A stretch of 64,000 nt of DNA from JAWPMT01 sp965242775 (GTDB lineage: Bacteria; Bacteroidota; Bacteroidia; Cytophagales; Cyclobacteriaceae). The stretch spans positions 1 to 64,000 of the forward strand of contig CBDETI010000005.1 of the NCBI GenBank assembly GCA_965242775.1, written 5' to 3'. Of the stretch, positions 17,554 through 25,275 are shown one piece after another. The position numbers and the translations under genes are program-made. Position 1 is the first letter of the stretch; each line of letters begins with the position of its first letter. The notes beneath the pieces were generated by a model, which was not told where the DNA came from, ran no database searches, and worked only from the letters and a program-made list of their open reading frames with translations.

Positions 17554-17608
17554 TACTTAGGGTCCTGTACTTTGTACTCAATACTTAATACCCTGTACAC
17601 AGTACTAA
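17554..17608. repeat. Degenerate GTACT/TACTT repeat in an intergenic region
   Basis: Several imperfect, closely spaced units of the type GTACTTTGTACT, AATACTTAATAC and AGTACTAAGTACTT occur between the rpsF promoter and the next gene's stop codon. The 5' flank has the looser inverted pair TGGTTCCAGG/CCAGGTTCCA. Units are irregular, without a fixed spacer, so this is not CRISPR. It may be a simple intergenic repeat family of this genome. It could also fold on the minus strand as a weak 3' structure for the gene ending at 17613. Confidence 0.5.
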
Positions 17609-17612
17609 GTAC

Positions 17613-18515
17613 TTACTTCACCGTAAAATAGCCTTTACCCATCAGGTATTCATCCGTATATACTTCGACCCAGTGCTGGCCAATGGCAAATTCGCTGCCT
17701 TTATCATATTCCAAGACCACCTGTTGACGACTCTTGTCGTAAAGGATCTCTTTCTTGGCAGTGTAGAAAAGCTCCCTTCCTTCAAAGAAAAATGATCCTG
17801 AGCCACGACTGACATCAAACAAGACGTTTCTGTCAGGTGCAACGATTCTTACCAGTAATTCCTTGCCTTCGATCGGGGCTAAGTTATTTTCATTCACATA
17901 GAAACTAACTTTCAACTTGTCTATATGTCGATTTCTAAATTCCGTCTCTCTTTCTTTTCCTCGGGAATTGATGGCAAAAACGGTGAGACCTTCCACTACT
18001 AATTGACCAGCAATAGCTACCTGTTGCTCTAATTCGGCTTTCTCTTCATTGACGCTGCGCAGCGTCTGGTTCAGTTCATCTTTCTCTTCTTTGAGATCAG
18101 AGTTTTCAGCTAAGAGCTCATCGTTGAGGACTTTTAATTGTTTGATCTCTTCGTCTTTGAGTAGTAGGAGTTCCTGGTAGCCATCCACTCGATTACGGAG
18201 ATCCACAATGTTCTTCTGCCTCCTTTTGTCCAAATCCAGTAGCTCCTTCTTTTCGTTTTCAAGTTGAGCTCGGACAGAAAGTAATGTATCAATTTCGCCA
18301 CCTAAATCGGCGATAGTGGCAATCTGCTTGTCCATCTCCGTTGAGAGGGAATCCAATTGAAGCACCGCTTGATTGAGTTCTCTTTCCCTTGCTTCCTTTT
18401 CCTCTGTGATTGCTTGATTTTGGAAAAAGAAAAAGACGATCCCGCTAAGCAAGGCAAAAATCACGATGCCGACGATTATTTTCCTGTTTTGGTTCTGTAC
18501 TGCTTCTGTAGCCAT
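17613..18515 (-). CDS. Membrane-anchored coiled-coil protein with a C-terminal beta domain
   Basis: 300 residues. One transmembrane helix (about 11-32, KIIVGIVIFALLSGIVFFFF) is followed by a long coiled coil from about 35 to 170 (many Glu, Lys and Leu heptads). A C-terminal beta domain of about 120 residues ends in GQHWVEVYTDEYLMGKGYFTVK. The topology suggests an N-terminus in the cytoplasm and the rest in the periplasm. Proteins of this shape are common in Bacteroidota, but no characterised family was recognised. The C-terminal domain looks Ig- or C2-like by strand pattern only. It has its own -7 promoter box just upstream. Confidence 0.75.
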   Translation of the reverse strand: MATEAVQNQNRKIIVGIVIFALLSGIVFFFFQNQAITEEKEARERELNQAVLQLDSLSTEMDKQIATIADLGGEIDTLLSVRAQLENEKKELLDLDKRRQKNIVDLRNRVDGYQELLLLKDEEIKQLKVLNDELLAENSDLKEEKDELNQTLRSVNEEKAELEQQVAIAGQLVVEGLTVFAINSRGKERETEFRNRHIDKLKVSFYVNENNLAPIEGKELLVRIVAPDRNVLFDVSRGSGSFFFEGRELFYTAKKEILYDKSRQQVVLEYDKGSEFAIGQHWVEVYTDEYLMGKGYFTVK

Positions 18516-18541
18516 TTGTGAATATTCAGCTTTTCGACGCG

Positions 18542-18549
18542 CAAAATTA
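18542..18549 (-). promoter_or_regulatory. Promoter -7 element for the coiled-coil gene
   Basis: On the minus strand this is TAATTTTG followed by C (TAnnTTTGC). It ends 26 bases before ATG 18515, a typical distance in this window. No convincing -33 TTTG is visible at 17-21 bases. Confidence 0.45.
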
Positions 18550-18566
18550 ACTCCTCCCTGCTTTTA

Positions 18567-19337
18567 TTACATCTTCAGATGAAAATGTTGTTTTTCCATT
18601 GGCACTGAAGGAAAAATCAACCCGGCATGGAACAGGTCTATAGTCAGTTTGCAACGTCGATCAGTTAAGATCCTATGCCACGCAGTTGTCATTTCCTTGG
18701 ACCAATAAATGTCGTGAACCACGATGCAACGGGGAAGCGGCTTGATTTTCATAATGATTTCCATGGAATGTCGCACGCCTTCTAAACTGTGGTCAGCATC
18801 CAGGAAAACAAACTCCGGTGGATGTTCAGAGACAGTTTGCTCCAGCGTCTCGATTAAAAGCCCTTGTTTCAAAATGATATTTGAAATCCCCAATTTGCCG
18901 AATTGCTCCTCTGCAATCTTGGCAATTTCCTGATTCCCCTCGATGGATGTAACAAGTGGTGCGCTTTTGGATTGGGCCAGGTATAAGGTATTGATACCAA
19001 AGCTAGTGCCCGTTTCGAGAATACTTTTTGCTCCCATAAATTCGGTGAGGAGCTTTAGAAACGACGAGAATCGCCAGGGAGTAAGTGAGGTTTTGGCTAT
19101 CTCACCAATTGTCCTGGGCATTACCGTACCGGATTTGAAATCATGCTGATCGATGACTTCTTTGGATCTTTGCAGGGCGAGCCTCAATACCTCCGTCTGC
19201 GGCAATCGCTCACGTTTGCCTTTTAGTACCTGGTTGTACAACGCAAAGACAAAGGGGGAATGAATCCTGTTTGCACCCTTGGATTTTATAAGGTGACGAA
19301 AAAAGTGTTGGTAGGAGTGAAGGTGCTGCGCCCTCAA
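18567..19337 (-). CDS. Class I SAM-dependent methyltransferase
   Basis: 256 residues. SAM-binding motif I is present as ILETGTSFGINTLYLA. TSIEGNQEIAKIAEEQF follows, with Glu at the end of strand 2 to bind the ribose, then FVFLDADHSLEGVRHSMEIIMKI and CIVVHDIYW. This layout is that of the Methyltransf_24 / O-methyltransferase group. The acceptor substrate is unknown. The start appears to be TTG 19337; no ATG occurs before the conserved region. It follows apaG by 3 bases on the same strand, so the two form a small operon. Confidence 0.82.
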   Translation of the reverse strand: MRAQHLHSYQHFFRHLIKSKGANRIHSPFVFALYNQVLKGKRERLPQTEVLRLALQRSKEVIDQHDFKSGTVMPRTIGEIAKTSLTPWRFSSFLKLLTEFMGAKSILETGTSFGINTLYLAQSKSAPLVTSIEGNQEIAKIAEEQFGKLGISNIILKQGLLIETLEQTVSEHPPEFVFLDADHSLEGVRHSMEIIMKIKPLPRCIVVHDIYWSKEMTTAWHRILTDRRCKLTIDLFHAGLIFPSVPMEKQHFHLKM

Positions 19338-19340
19338 AGA

Positions 19341-19736
19341 TCAATTCATATGGAAAGGCACGACCATGATAAACTCAGGAATGTTCACGTTGAAATATTT
19401 CCCATTAATCAACTTTTCCATCGTGTAGTAGCCATGCATCTTGCCAATTCCGGAACGCAGATTGCAGCCTGAAACGTACTGGTGAATTTGTCCTGGTTCT
19501 AGCACTGGCTGTTTGCCTACTACCCCTTCACCATCTACGTGCCGCCTGGGATTGGTCACGTCCACAATCTCCCAGTGTCTGGATTTAAGCTGAATCGAGT
19601 GAGGGCTCTGATTTTCTATGGTGATCCGGTAAGTAAAAACAAAGTGCTGTTGACCCGGATTGGAATATTCCGGTTGATACTCCGTTTCTACGGTTACTTT
19701 AACGCCTTTGGTGATATCTGTTATCAGCTTTCCCAT
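19341..19736 (-). CDS. apaG: ApaG protein
   Basis: 131 residues, the usual length. The ApaG fibronectin-III-like fold is recognised from VKVTVETEYQPEYSNP, HFVFTYRITIENQSPHSIQLKSRHWEI, the glycine-rich GEGVVGKQPVLEPGQIHQYVSGCNLRSGIGKMHGYYTM, and IPEFIMVVPFHMN. Family members are linked to Co2+/Mg2+ resistance and Ap4A metabolism in enterics, but the mechanism is not settled. It starts at ATG, is divergent from ung, and precedes the methyltransferase gene. Confidence 0.95.
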   Translation of the reverse strand: MGKLITDITKGVKVTVETEYQPEYSNPGQQHFVFTYRITIENQSPHSIQLKSRHWEIVDVTNPRRHVDGEGVVGKQPVLEPGQIHQYVSGCNLRSGIGKMHGYYTMEKLINGKYFNVNIPEFIMVVPFHMN

Positions 19737-19873
19737 GGACTATTACTCGTCCAAACATTGAGTATTTTTGGCAAACACACAAATCGTATAGGTTTTTTCT
19801 TTAAAAAGAATTTGCAGTTGCAAACATCAATTAAAAGCAAAGACACTCTATTTGAAGATACTAGAAGGAGCAG

Positions 19874-20536
19874 ATGAAAGTAACAATTGAAGAGAGCTGG
19901 AGAAAAGTGCTAAGCCCCGAATTTGAAAAACCGTACTTTCAAGAACTGACCTCCTTCGTTCGCAGCGAGTATCAAAAACATAGGATTTATCCACCTGGTA
20001 GTCAGATCTTCAACGCTTTTGATTGCTGTCCCTATGAACAGGTGAAAGTGGTGATACTTGGGCAAGATCCCTATCATGGAGCCGGACAGGCCCACGGACT
20101 GTGTTTTTCGGTGAACCAGGGAGTTCGACAACCACCATCTCTCGTGAATATTTTTAAGGAGCAATACGATGATTTGGGAAAACCCATACCAGTACATGGC
20201 AACCTGGATGCATGGGCTGAACAGGGGGTATTATTGCTCAATGCAACACTTACTGTACGTGCAAGTCAACCCGGTTCCCATCAGGGGAAAGGCTGGGAAG
20301 AGTTTACCGATGCTGTAGTCCGTCAGTTATCCGCGGACAAAAGCAACCTGGTGTTCATGCTCTGGGGCTCTTATGCACAACGAAAGGGGGAGGTCATTGA
20401 TTCGCAAAAACATATGGTCTTGCAGTCTCCACACCCATCGCCATTCTCCGCAAATCGTGGTTTTTTTGGTAACAAACACTTCAGTAAGTGTAATAATTAC
20501 CTTGAAAAAGTTGGTATTCAACCCGTACGCTGGTAG
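19874..20536 (+). CDS. ung: Uracil-DNA glycosylase
   Basis: 220 residues, standard family-1 UDG. The catalytic water-activating loop GQDPYHGAGQAHGLCFSV contains the catalytic Asp. PPSLVNIFKEQ, the Ser-rich loop LLNATLTVRASQPGSHQGKGWEEFTD, VFMLWGSYAQRKG, and the DNA-intercalating loop SPHPSPFSANRGFFGNKHFSKCN with its catalytic His are all present. It excises uracil from DNA in base-excision repair. An AGAAGGAG sequence just before ATG 19874 is an unusually good Shine-Dalgarno for this phylum. Confidence 0.98.
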   Translation: MKVTIEESWRKVLSPEFEKPYFQELTSFVRSEYQKHRIYPPGSQIFNAFDCCPYEQVKVVILGQDPYHGAGQAHGLCFSVNQGVRQPPSLVNIFKEQYDDLGKPIPVHGNLDAWAEQGVLLLNATLTVRASQPGSHQGKGWEEFTDAVVRQLSADKSNLVFMLWGSYAQRKGEVIDSQKHMVLQSPHPSPFSANRGFFGNKHFSKCNNYLEKVGIQPVRW

Positions 20537-20550
20537 ATTGATCCTCAACC

Positions 20551-20691
20551 ATGCTAGACGATCACAAAATCTACAATTTTTACGAGCCTGAATCCGAGCG
20601 TGACAACAAGGTCACAGGATTTCTTTTTCTTGTGGCCGTCATCGGAGCCATAGTAGGTCTGGTAAAGCTGGTGACTTACTTACTGATTTGA
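20551..20691 (+). CDS. Small single-pass membrane protein (46 residues)
   Basis: This short frame begins at ATG 20551, 14 bases after the ung stop. The product starts MLDDHKIYNFYEPESERDNK and continues with one clear transmembrane helix (about residues 22-45, GFLFLVAVIGAIVGLVKLVTYLLI) up to the stop. The charged N-terminus plus single helix, the tight spacing to ung and the short gap to the converging lepB (8 bases) support a real gene. No family was recognised. Confidence 0.6.
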   Translation: MLDDHKIYNFYEPESERDNKVTGFLFLVAVIGAIVGLVKLVTYLLI

Positions 20692-20699
20692 ACGGGTGT

Positions 20700-22151
20700 T
20701 TACTCAATACCATTAAACAATCGGCCCCACCGTATGGAGCTTAGAAGGCTTTTCTGGTCATCCGATGACATCCAAATGAAAGAAGCTTCACCAACAATAT
20801 AATCTTCAGAAACAAAGCCCCAATAGCGCGAGTCCAGCGAGTTGTGGCGGTTGTCTCCCATCATAAAATAATAGTCCTTCGTGAATGTGTAAGTATTCAT
20901 TGCTGAGCCACCGATCGTTATTGCGGTTTCGCTTACTTCCACATCGTCAAGATCCTCATAATCCTCTATGGTTGATCCGTATTTAGCAATTGACGACTCA
21001 TTCAATTCAATGGTCATGCCTCTGTACGGAATTTCCAAAGGTCCATAGTTGTCTTTGTTCCAAGGAAAATAATTGGCACTAGGGAAGATATTTGGCTCTG
21101 CATCTCCGGGCTGTGACAACTGGATCTCCACGCTTTCAATAAAATCCAGTTTTCTCAATTCTTCTGCAACATCCTCGGTAATTCTAACGATGTAACCCTG
21201 ACCAGGATAGCGCCCCGGATCGCGGATGCTGTATTTTTCAAAAATCCTATCCCGGATGCTCTGACTGGTTTTGATAAAATAGGTGTACTGCATTTCCACG
21301 GGATTTTCAGAAGGCTGATCGTTCACAAAGACCTGACCTTGACGCACTTCCAGAACATCTCCTGGGATGGCTACGCATCGCTTAATGTAATGCGTTTTTA
21401 GATCCATGGGATGAAAACCACCATCGGGTCTCCTGTTGAAACGGTCATCGACGGGATAATTGAAGACCACTACGTCATTCCTTTCAACCTTTCCCAGGGA
21501 GGGTAGTCTCCAGTGAGGAAGCTCAATAAATCCGAAGTAGGAGGGGACCTCCGTGCCCCACACTTTTGCATGTGTTAATGGGATCTGCATCGGGGTTTTG
21601 GGGGTTCGCGGACCGTATTCCAGCTTACTTACGAACAGAAAGTCGCCTACCAAAAGAGACTTTTCCATCGATGGTGTGGGGATCACATAAGCCTCCATGA
21701 AGATCCATCGGATAAAAGTGGCGGCAAACACGGCGAAAACAATCGCCTCAAACCATTCCTTTCCGGGCCCTTTAGGCTTTTTGGGTATTTCCGTGGCTTT
21801 ATCACGGTACGCTACTTCTGGCGAAAAAGCGAGATAGACCATATAAAACGGCGCCAGAATCACCCCTACAGCTTGATCAAAGTAAGAGTATCGATCAAAT
21901 GATTTGAGAAGATCAAGGTGCATGGTCAATGCGACAAAGAAGTTAGCCACCGGAACAAAAAGAAGGGCTAACCACCAAGCGGGCCTTCCAATTATTTTCA
22001 GGTGAATGAAATAGTTGTAAAAGGGTATAAAACCTATCCAGCCTTGCTCTCCGGCTTTTTCAAAAAATTTGTAATAAGAAAGGGCCTGCAGTAGGTACCA
22101 TCCTAAAAGAAAAACCACCACCGATGTGGCTGAAAAGTCATTTAATTGCAT
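20700..22151 (-). CDS. lepB: Signal peptidase I (long Bacteroidota form)
   Basis: 483 residues from ATG 22151, which begins 3 bases after dapB; the open frame above it lies within dapB. The N-terminal region has about four hydrophobic helices (a DUF5684-like membrane domain). Then comes the S26 peptidase: a transmembrane anchor, the catalytic Ser in AYVIPTPSMEKSLLVGDFLFVSK, and the catalytic Lys in HYIKRCVAIPGDVLEV. The C-terminal box YYFMMGDNRHNSLDSRYWGFV completes the family set. A long insert between the Lys box and the GDNR box is typical of this phylum. It cleaves Sec signal peptides at the inner membrane. Confidence 0.95.
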   Translation of the reverse strand: MQLNDFSATSVVVFLLGWYLLQALSYYKFFEKAGEQGWIGFIPFYNYFIHLKIIGRPAWWLALLFVPVANFFVALTMHLDLLKSFDRYSYFDQAVGVILAPFYMVYLAFSPEVAYRDKATEIPKKPKGPGKEWFEAIVFAVFAATFIRWIFMEAYVIPTPSMEKSLLVGDFLFVSKLEYGPRTPKTPMQIPLTHAKVWGTEVPSYFGFIELPHWRLPSLGKVERNDVVVFNYPVDDRFNRRPDGGFHPMDLKTHYIKRCVAIPGDVLEVRQGQVFVNDQPSENPVEMQYTYFIKTSQSIRDRIFEKYSIRDPGRYPGQGYIVRITEDVAEELRKLDFIESVEIQLSQPGDAEPNIFPSANYFPWNKDNYGPLEIPYRGMTIELNESSIAKYGSTIEDYEDLDDVEVSETAITIGGSAMNTYTFTKDYYFMMGDNRHNSLDSRYWGFVSEDYIVGEASFIWMSSDDQKSLLSSIRWGRLFNGIE

Positions 22152-22153
22152 TG

Positions 22154-22876
22154 CTAAAGTGCTAATTTCAAATAATTCTGCATGCTTAGTACACCCTTTT
22201 GGTCCTGAATCCACTCAGCCACCTTTACGGCGCCCATCGCAAACCCCCTTCGACTAGCTGCAGTATGTTTTATTTCTATGACATCTTCTTCAGAGGAATA
22301 GGACACTACGTGAGTGCCAGGGACTCCTGGGAGCCTGGTGGACACGATCCCGACCTCATTGGATGCCGTTGTTTCTTTATTTACCCAGTTGGTCTTATCT
22401 GGTATCTGATTTATTACACCTTCTGCCAAAGTAATTGCAGTTCCTGAGGGTTGATCCAGTTTTTCAGTGTGATGAATTTCCTCCATAGATAGCTGATAAG
22501 CGTCAAAATCGGCCATTACTTTTGCCAGTGCCTGGTTGAGGTGAAAAAAGATATTTACCCCAAGACTGTAGTTAGAGGCGTAAAAGAAGGTGCCATCAAG
22601 CTTATCTACCTTTTCCTGTATCAGAGGCATATGTTCTAACCAGCCTGTAGTGCCACTCATTACCTTCACCCCCTGGTCTAGACATTGGCAAATATTGTCG
22701 AATGCACTGGCAGGTGCTGAAAATTCGATCGCCACGTCAGTATTTATTGGTGTAACCTGAGCCAATTCCTGCTGGTTGTTTTGATCGATGATGAAACTGA
22801 TATCATGTCCCCTGGAAGCAAGGAGCTTATGTATTTCCTTGCCCATCTTACCGTATCCGATTAGGGCGACTTTCAA
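22154..22876 (-). CDS. dapB: 4-hydroxy-tetrahydrodipicolinate reductase
   Basis: 240 residues. The nucleotide-binding N-terminus (M-K-V-A-L-I-G-Y-G-K-M-G) starts directly at a TTG codon, with no alternative ATG. VAIEFSAPASAFDNI and the GTTGWLEHM loop follow. The substrate-binding block EEIHHTEKLDQPSGTA contains the catalytic His pair and Lys. It reduces the DapA product in the lysine and diaminopimelate pathway. It lies 3 bases after the DUF5683 gene and directly before lepB in the same operon. Confidence 0.96.
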   Translation of the reverse strand: MKVALIGYGKMGKEIHKLLASRGHDISFIIDQNNQQELAQVTPINTDVAIEFSAPASAFDNICQCLDQGVKVMSGTTGWLEHMPLIQEKVDKLDGTFFYASNYSLGVNIFFHLNQALAKVMADFDAYQLSMEEIHHTEKLDQPSGTAITLAEGVINQIPDKTNWVNKETTASNEVGIVSTRLPGVPGTHVVSYSSEEDVIEIKHTAASRRGFAMGAVKVAEWIQDQKGVLSMQNYLKLAL

Positions 22877-22879
22877 TTT

Positions 22880-23449
22880 CTAGAAGTTGAAGGTTAATGA
22901 TAATCCCAACGAGCGCGAAACTAATGGAGTCGATTGGATTTTTGGCTCCAAATTCATTGAAAGGTTGTCGTTCACCTGGAACTCATGGAGGTGGGCGGCC
23001 ACATGTGCCTCAATAATATTGATCATGTACGCCGCGATTGATAGAATAATTAGAAAATCGCGATCTCTTCTGACCCGTTCCCGGTTGCGGGTCAGCGCGT
23101 CTACGCTGATGTTGGTGCCAAACCTGTTGATGGTGTTGGGATCCCCGTCCTGTTCAGCTCTCAATGCGTTGGTAAAGTCGTTGTAGAGTTCGTGGTTGTA
23201 CCTGATGCCGTGCACCAGGCCAAGAAATGCACCATAGATGATGGGCACTTTCCAATACTGTCCATTATAAATTTGTCCCAACCCTGGCAGTATAGCCGAA
23301 TAGATTGCCGATTTATTGGGGTCAAGCGTTGATACTTCCTGAAAAAACTCGACTTCTTCTTCGGTCGTCAGGAAGGTGGAGTCAATATCTTGTGCCATGG
23401 TCTGGCAGCCAAGAATCACAAGAATGGCAAATAGTAGCTTAGACTTCAA
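22880..23449 (-). CDS. DUF5683 family exported membrane protein
   Basis: About 189 residues. TTG 23449 is chosen because it opens a signal peptide (K-S-K-L-L-F-A-I-L-V-I-L-G-C-Q-T-M-A, then Q). The longer frame upstream overlaps parB and lacks family similarity. The start overlaps the parB stop by 11 bases. The family core is SAIYSAILPGLGQIYNGQYWKVPIIYGAFLG, a motif of short membrane-associated proteins. A second hydrophobic helix (FLIILSIAAYMINIIEAHVAAHL) precedes a C-terminal beta segment. The gene sits between parB and dapB in many relatives. Function is unknown. Confidence 0.85.
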   Translation of the reverse strand: MKSKLLFAILVILGCQTMAQDIDSTFLTTEEEVEFFQEVSTLDPNKSAIYSAILPGLGQIYNGQYWKVPIIYGAFLGLVHGIRYNHELYNDFTNALRAEQDGDPNTINRFGTNISVDALTRNRERVRRDRDFLIILSIAAYMINIIEAHVAAHLHEFQVNDNLSMNLEPKIQSTPLVSRSLGLSLTFNF

Positions 23450-24323
23450 GGATCTCAAGAATTCTGTTGAGGTCGTCGGTGGATACAAACGGAATTTTAA
23501 TTTCACCTTTGTTCCTACTATCCGCCTTGATCTTGATTTTTGTGCCAAAATGTGATGAGAGTTGATCTTGTAGACGCTCGATTTCGTGATTGGTTTCAAT
23601 TATCTCTGACTTTTCCTCAGTACTCGCCGACAATTGGGATCGCACCAAATCCTCCGTCTTTCTAACTGAGAGGGATTCCTTAATCACCCTGGAGAAAACG
23701 TCAAGTTGCAACTCTATATTTTCTATCGAAAGCAAAGCTTTGGCATGTCCCATAGAGATCACACCATCACGGAGTGCTGCCTGTATCGCCGGAGGTAGTT
23801 TCAATAATCGCAAGTAGTTGTTGACCGTGGACCTGTTTTTACCCACTCTGTCACCAAGTTCTTCCTGCTTCAGACCGATCTCAGAAAGCAATCTTTGGTA
23901 GCTCAGCGCTATTTCGATCGCGTTGAGGTTTTCACGCTGTATGTTTTCGATAAGGGCCATTTCCAGCATCTGCTGGTCATCGGCAAGCCTGACGTATGCG
24001 GGGATTGTTTCAAGTCCTGCCTTTTTCGAGGCCTGCAATCGCCTTTCTCCAGAAATAAGCTGGTAGGAATCTTCACTGAGCTTTCTTACAGTGATGGGCT
24101 GAATGATACCCTGGACTCTTATAGAATCTGCTAATTCGTCAAGCGCTTCCTCGTTGAAATCTGTCCTGGGCTGAAAGGGATTAACTTCAATCGAGGAGAC
24201 AGATATTTCATTAATGGCCGCGTCAGAACTTTCAAGTACCTCTTTTTTTTCTTCCTGATCAGAATCTGCCAAAAGGGCACCCAGACCTTTTCCAAGACCT
24301 GTTCGTCTCTTGTCTTTTGCCAT
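23439..24323 (-). CDS. parB: Chromosome-partitioning protein ParB
   Basis: 294 residues. The N-terminus has the Spo0J-like GLGKGLGALL. The ParB/CTPase domain shows NPFQPRTDFNEEALDELADSIRVQGIIQPITVR and LISGERRLQASKKAGL, and ENIQRENLNAIEIALSYQRL is the CTP-binding box. A helix-turn-helix (LGDRVGKNRSTVNNYLRLLKLP) binds parS. A C-terminal dimerisation segment ends in ILEILEV. No parS-like site was identified inside the window by eye. It lies 1 base after parA. Confidence 0.97.
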   Translation of the reverse strand: MAKDKRRTGLGKGLGALLADSDQEEKKEVLESSDAAINEISVSSIEVNPFQPRTDFNEEALDELADSIRVQGIIQPITVRKLSEDSYQLISGERRLQASKKAGLETIPAYVRLADDQQMLEMALIENIQRENLNAIEIALSYQRLLSEIGLKQEELGDRVGKNRSTVNNYLRLLKLPPAIQAALRDGVISMGHAKALLSIENIELQLDVFSRVIKESLSVRKTEDLVRSQLSASTEEKSEIIETNHEIERLQDQLSSHFGTKIKIKADSRNKGEIKIPFVSTDDLNRILEILEV

Positions 24324-24324
24324 G

Positions 24325-25101
24325 TTAAGCAGCTTTTACCTGATTTCTTTTAAGTATTTCCCGGGCCAGGTTCAAATAACTCAGTGCTCCTTTCGATTCT
24401 GCATCGTGCGTAATAGCAGGAGTGCCGAAACTGGGCGATTCGCTGAGCTTTATATTTCTAGGGATAAGTGTATCAAATACCATTGACTTGAAGTGTACTT
24501 TCACCTCATCTACGACCTGATTGGAAAGGTTCAGACGGGTGTCGTACATGGTCAGCAGAATGCCTTCGATCTCCAATTCGGGATTGAGTCGGCTTTGAAT
24601 TATTTTAATAGTGTTCAGAAGCTTTCCAAGGCCTTCCAAGGCGAAATATTCACACTGTACCGGAATGATCACCGAATCCGCAGCTGTAAGTGCATTGATC
24701 GTAATCAAACCCAAAGATGGTGAACAATCGATGATGATAAAGTCATATTTGTTCTTAAGAGATGCCAGAGCAGCTTTCATCTTTTCCTCACGCTTCTCAA
24801 TACTAACCATCTCCACTTCTGCACCCACAAGATCTATATGCGAGGGTAGGAGGTCGAGGTATTTTACATCAGTTTTGACAATGCTTCCGAAAGCATCATC
24901 GCCATTGACCATGCATTCGTAGATACTGACATCTACGGCCTTCGGGTCTTTGCCCACACCTGATGTTGCATTAGCTTGAGGATCGGCATCTACAATCAAT
25001 GTTTTTAACTCCAATGCCGCCAAACTTGCAGCCAGGTTGATGGCTGTAGTCGTCTTGCCAACGCCGCCTTTCTGATTAGCAATTGCTATTACTTTACCCA
25101 T
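24325..25101 (-). CDS. parA: Chromosome-partitioning ATPase ParA/Soj
   Basis: 258 residues. The deviant Walker A KGGVGKTTTAINLAASLA is at the N-terminus, followed by LIVDADPQANATSG (Walker A'), DFIIIDCSPSLGLITINAL (Walker B) and PVQCEYFALEGL. It has no N-terminal helix-turn-helix, so it is a small Soj-type chromosomal ParA. It is the first gene of the operon parA-parB-DUF5683-dapB-lepB. Confidence 0.97.
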   Translation of the reverse strand: MGKVIAIANQKGGVGKTTTAINLAASLAALELKTLIVDADPQANATSGVGKDPKAVDVSIYECMVNGDDAFGSIVKTDVKYLDLLPSHIDLVGAEVEMVSIEKREEKMKAALASLKNKYDFIIIDCSPSLGLITINALTAADSVIIPVQCEYFALEGLGKLLNTIKIIQSRLNPELEIEGILLTMYDTRLNLSNQVVDEVKVHFKSMVFDTLIPRNIKLSESPSFGTPAITHDAESKGALSYLNLAREILKRNQVKAA

Positions 25102-25156
25102 TCGTCTCGATGTTTTCGATTACTTACTTCCCTGGTTAGTTCCTTTAAAAGGGACA

Positions 25157-25164
25157 CAAATATA
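25157..25164 (-). promoter_or_regulatory. Promoter -7 element of the parA operon
   Basis: On the minus strand this is TATATTTG (TAnnTTTG), 56 bases before the parA ATG. A TTTG occurs upstream, but with 15 bases between the boxes, shorter than usual. Confidence 0.4.
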
Positions 25165-25217
25165 TTTAAACACTACCCTCAAATTCTACGATTGTGGGTT
25201 AATTGTGGATTAGACTA

Positions 25218-25252
25218 AAAAAGCCCCTTGAATAGAAATTTAGGGGCTTTTT
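25218..25252 (-). terminator. Terminator after yidC (bidirectional hairpin)
   Basis: An 11-bp perfect stem (arms 25218-25228 and 25242-25252, AAAAAGCCCCT with AGGGGCTTTTT) encloses a 13-base loop. Read on the minus strand the hairpin ends in a T run. It begins 23 bases beyond the yidC stop and separates the pyrG-yidC unit from the parA operon. Confidence 0.88.
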
Positions 25253-25275
25253 AGAAGATTCTTAATTGTGGAAAG

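Noticed and set aside
17554..17608. Possible CRISPR-like repeat
   Set aside because: Units are degenerate and of irregular length, with no constant repeat or spacer and no cas genes nearby.
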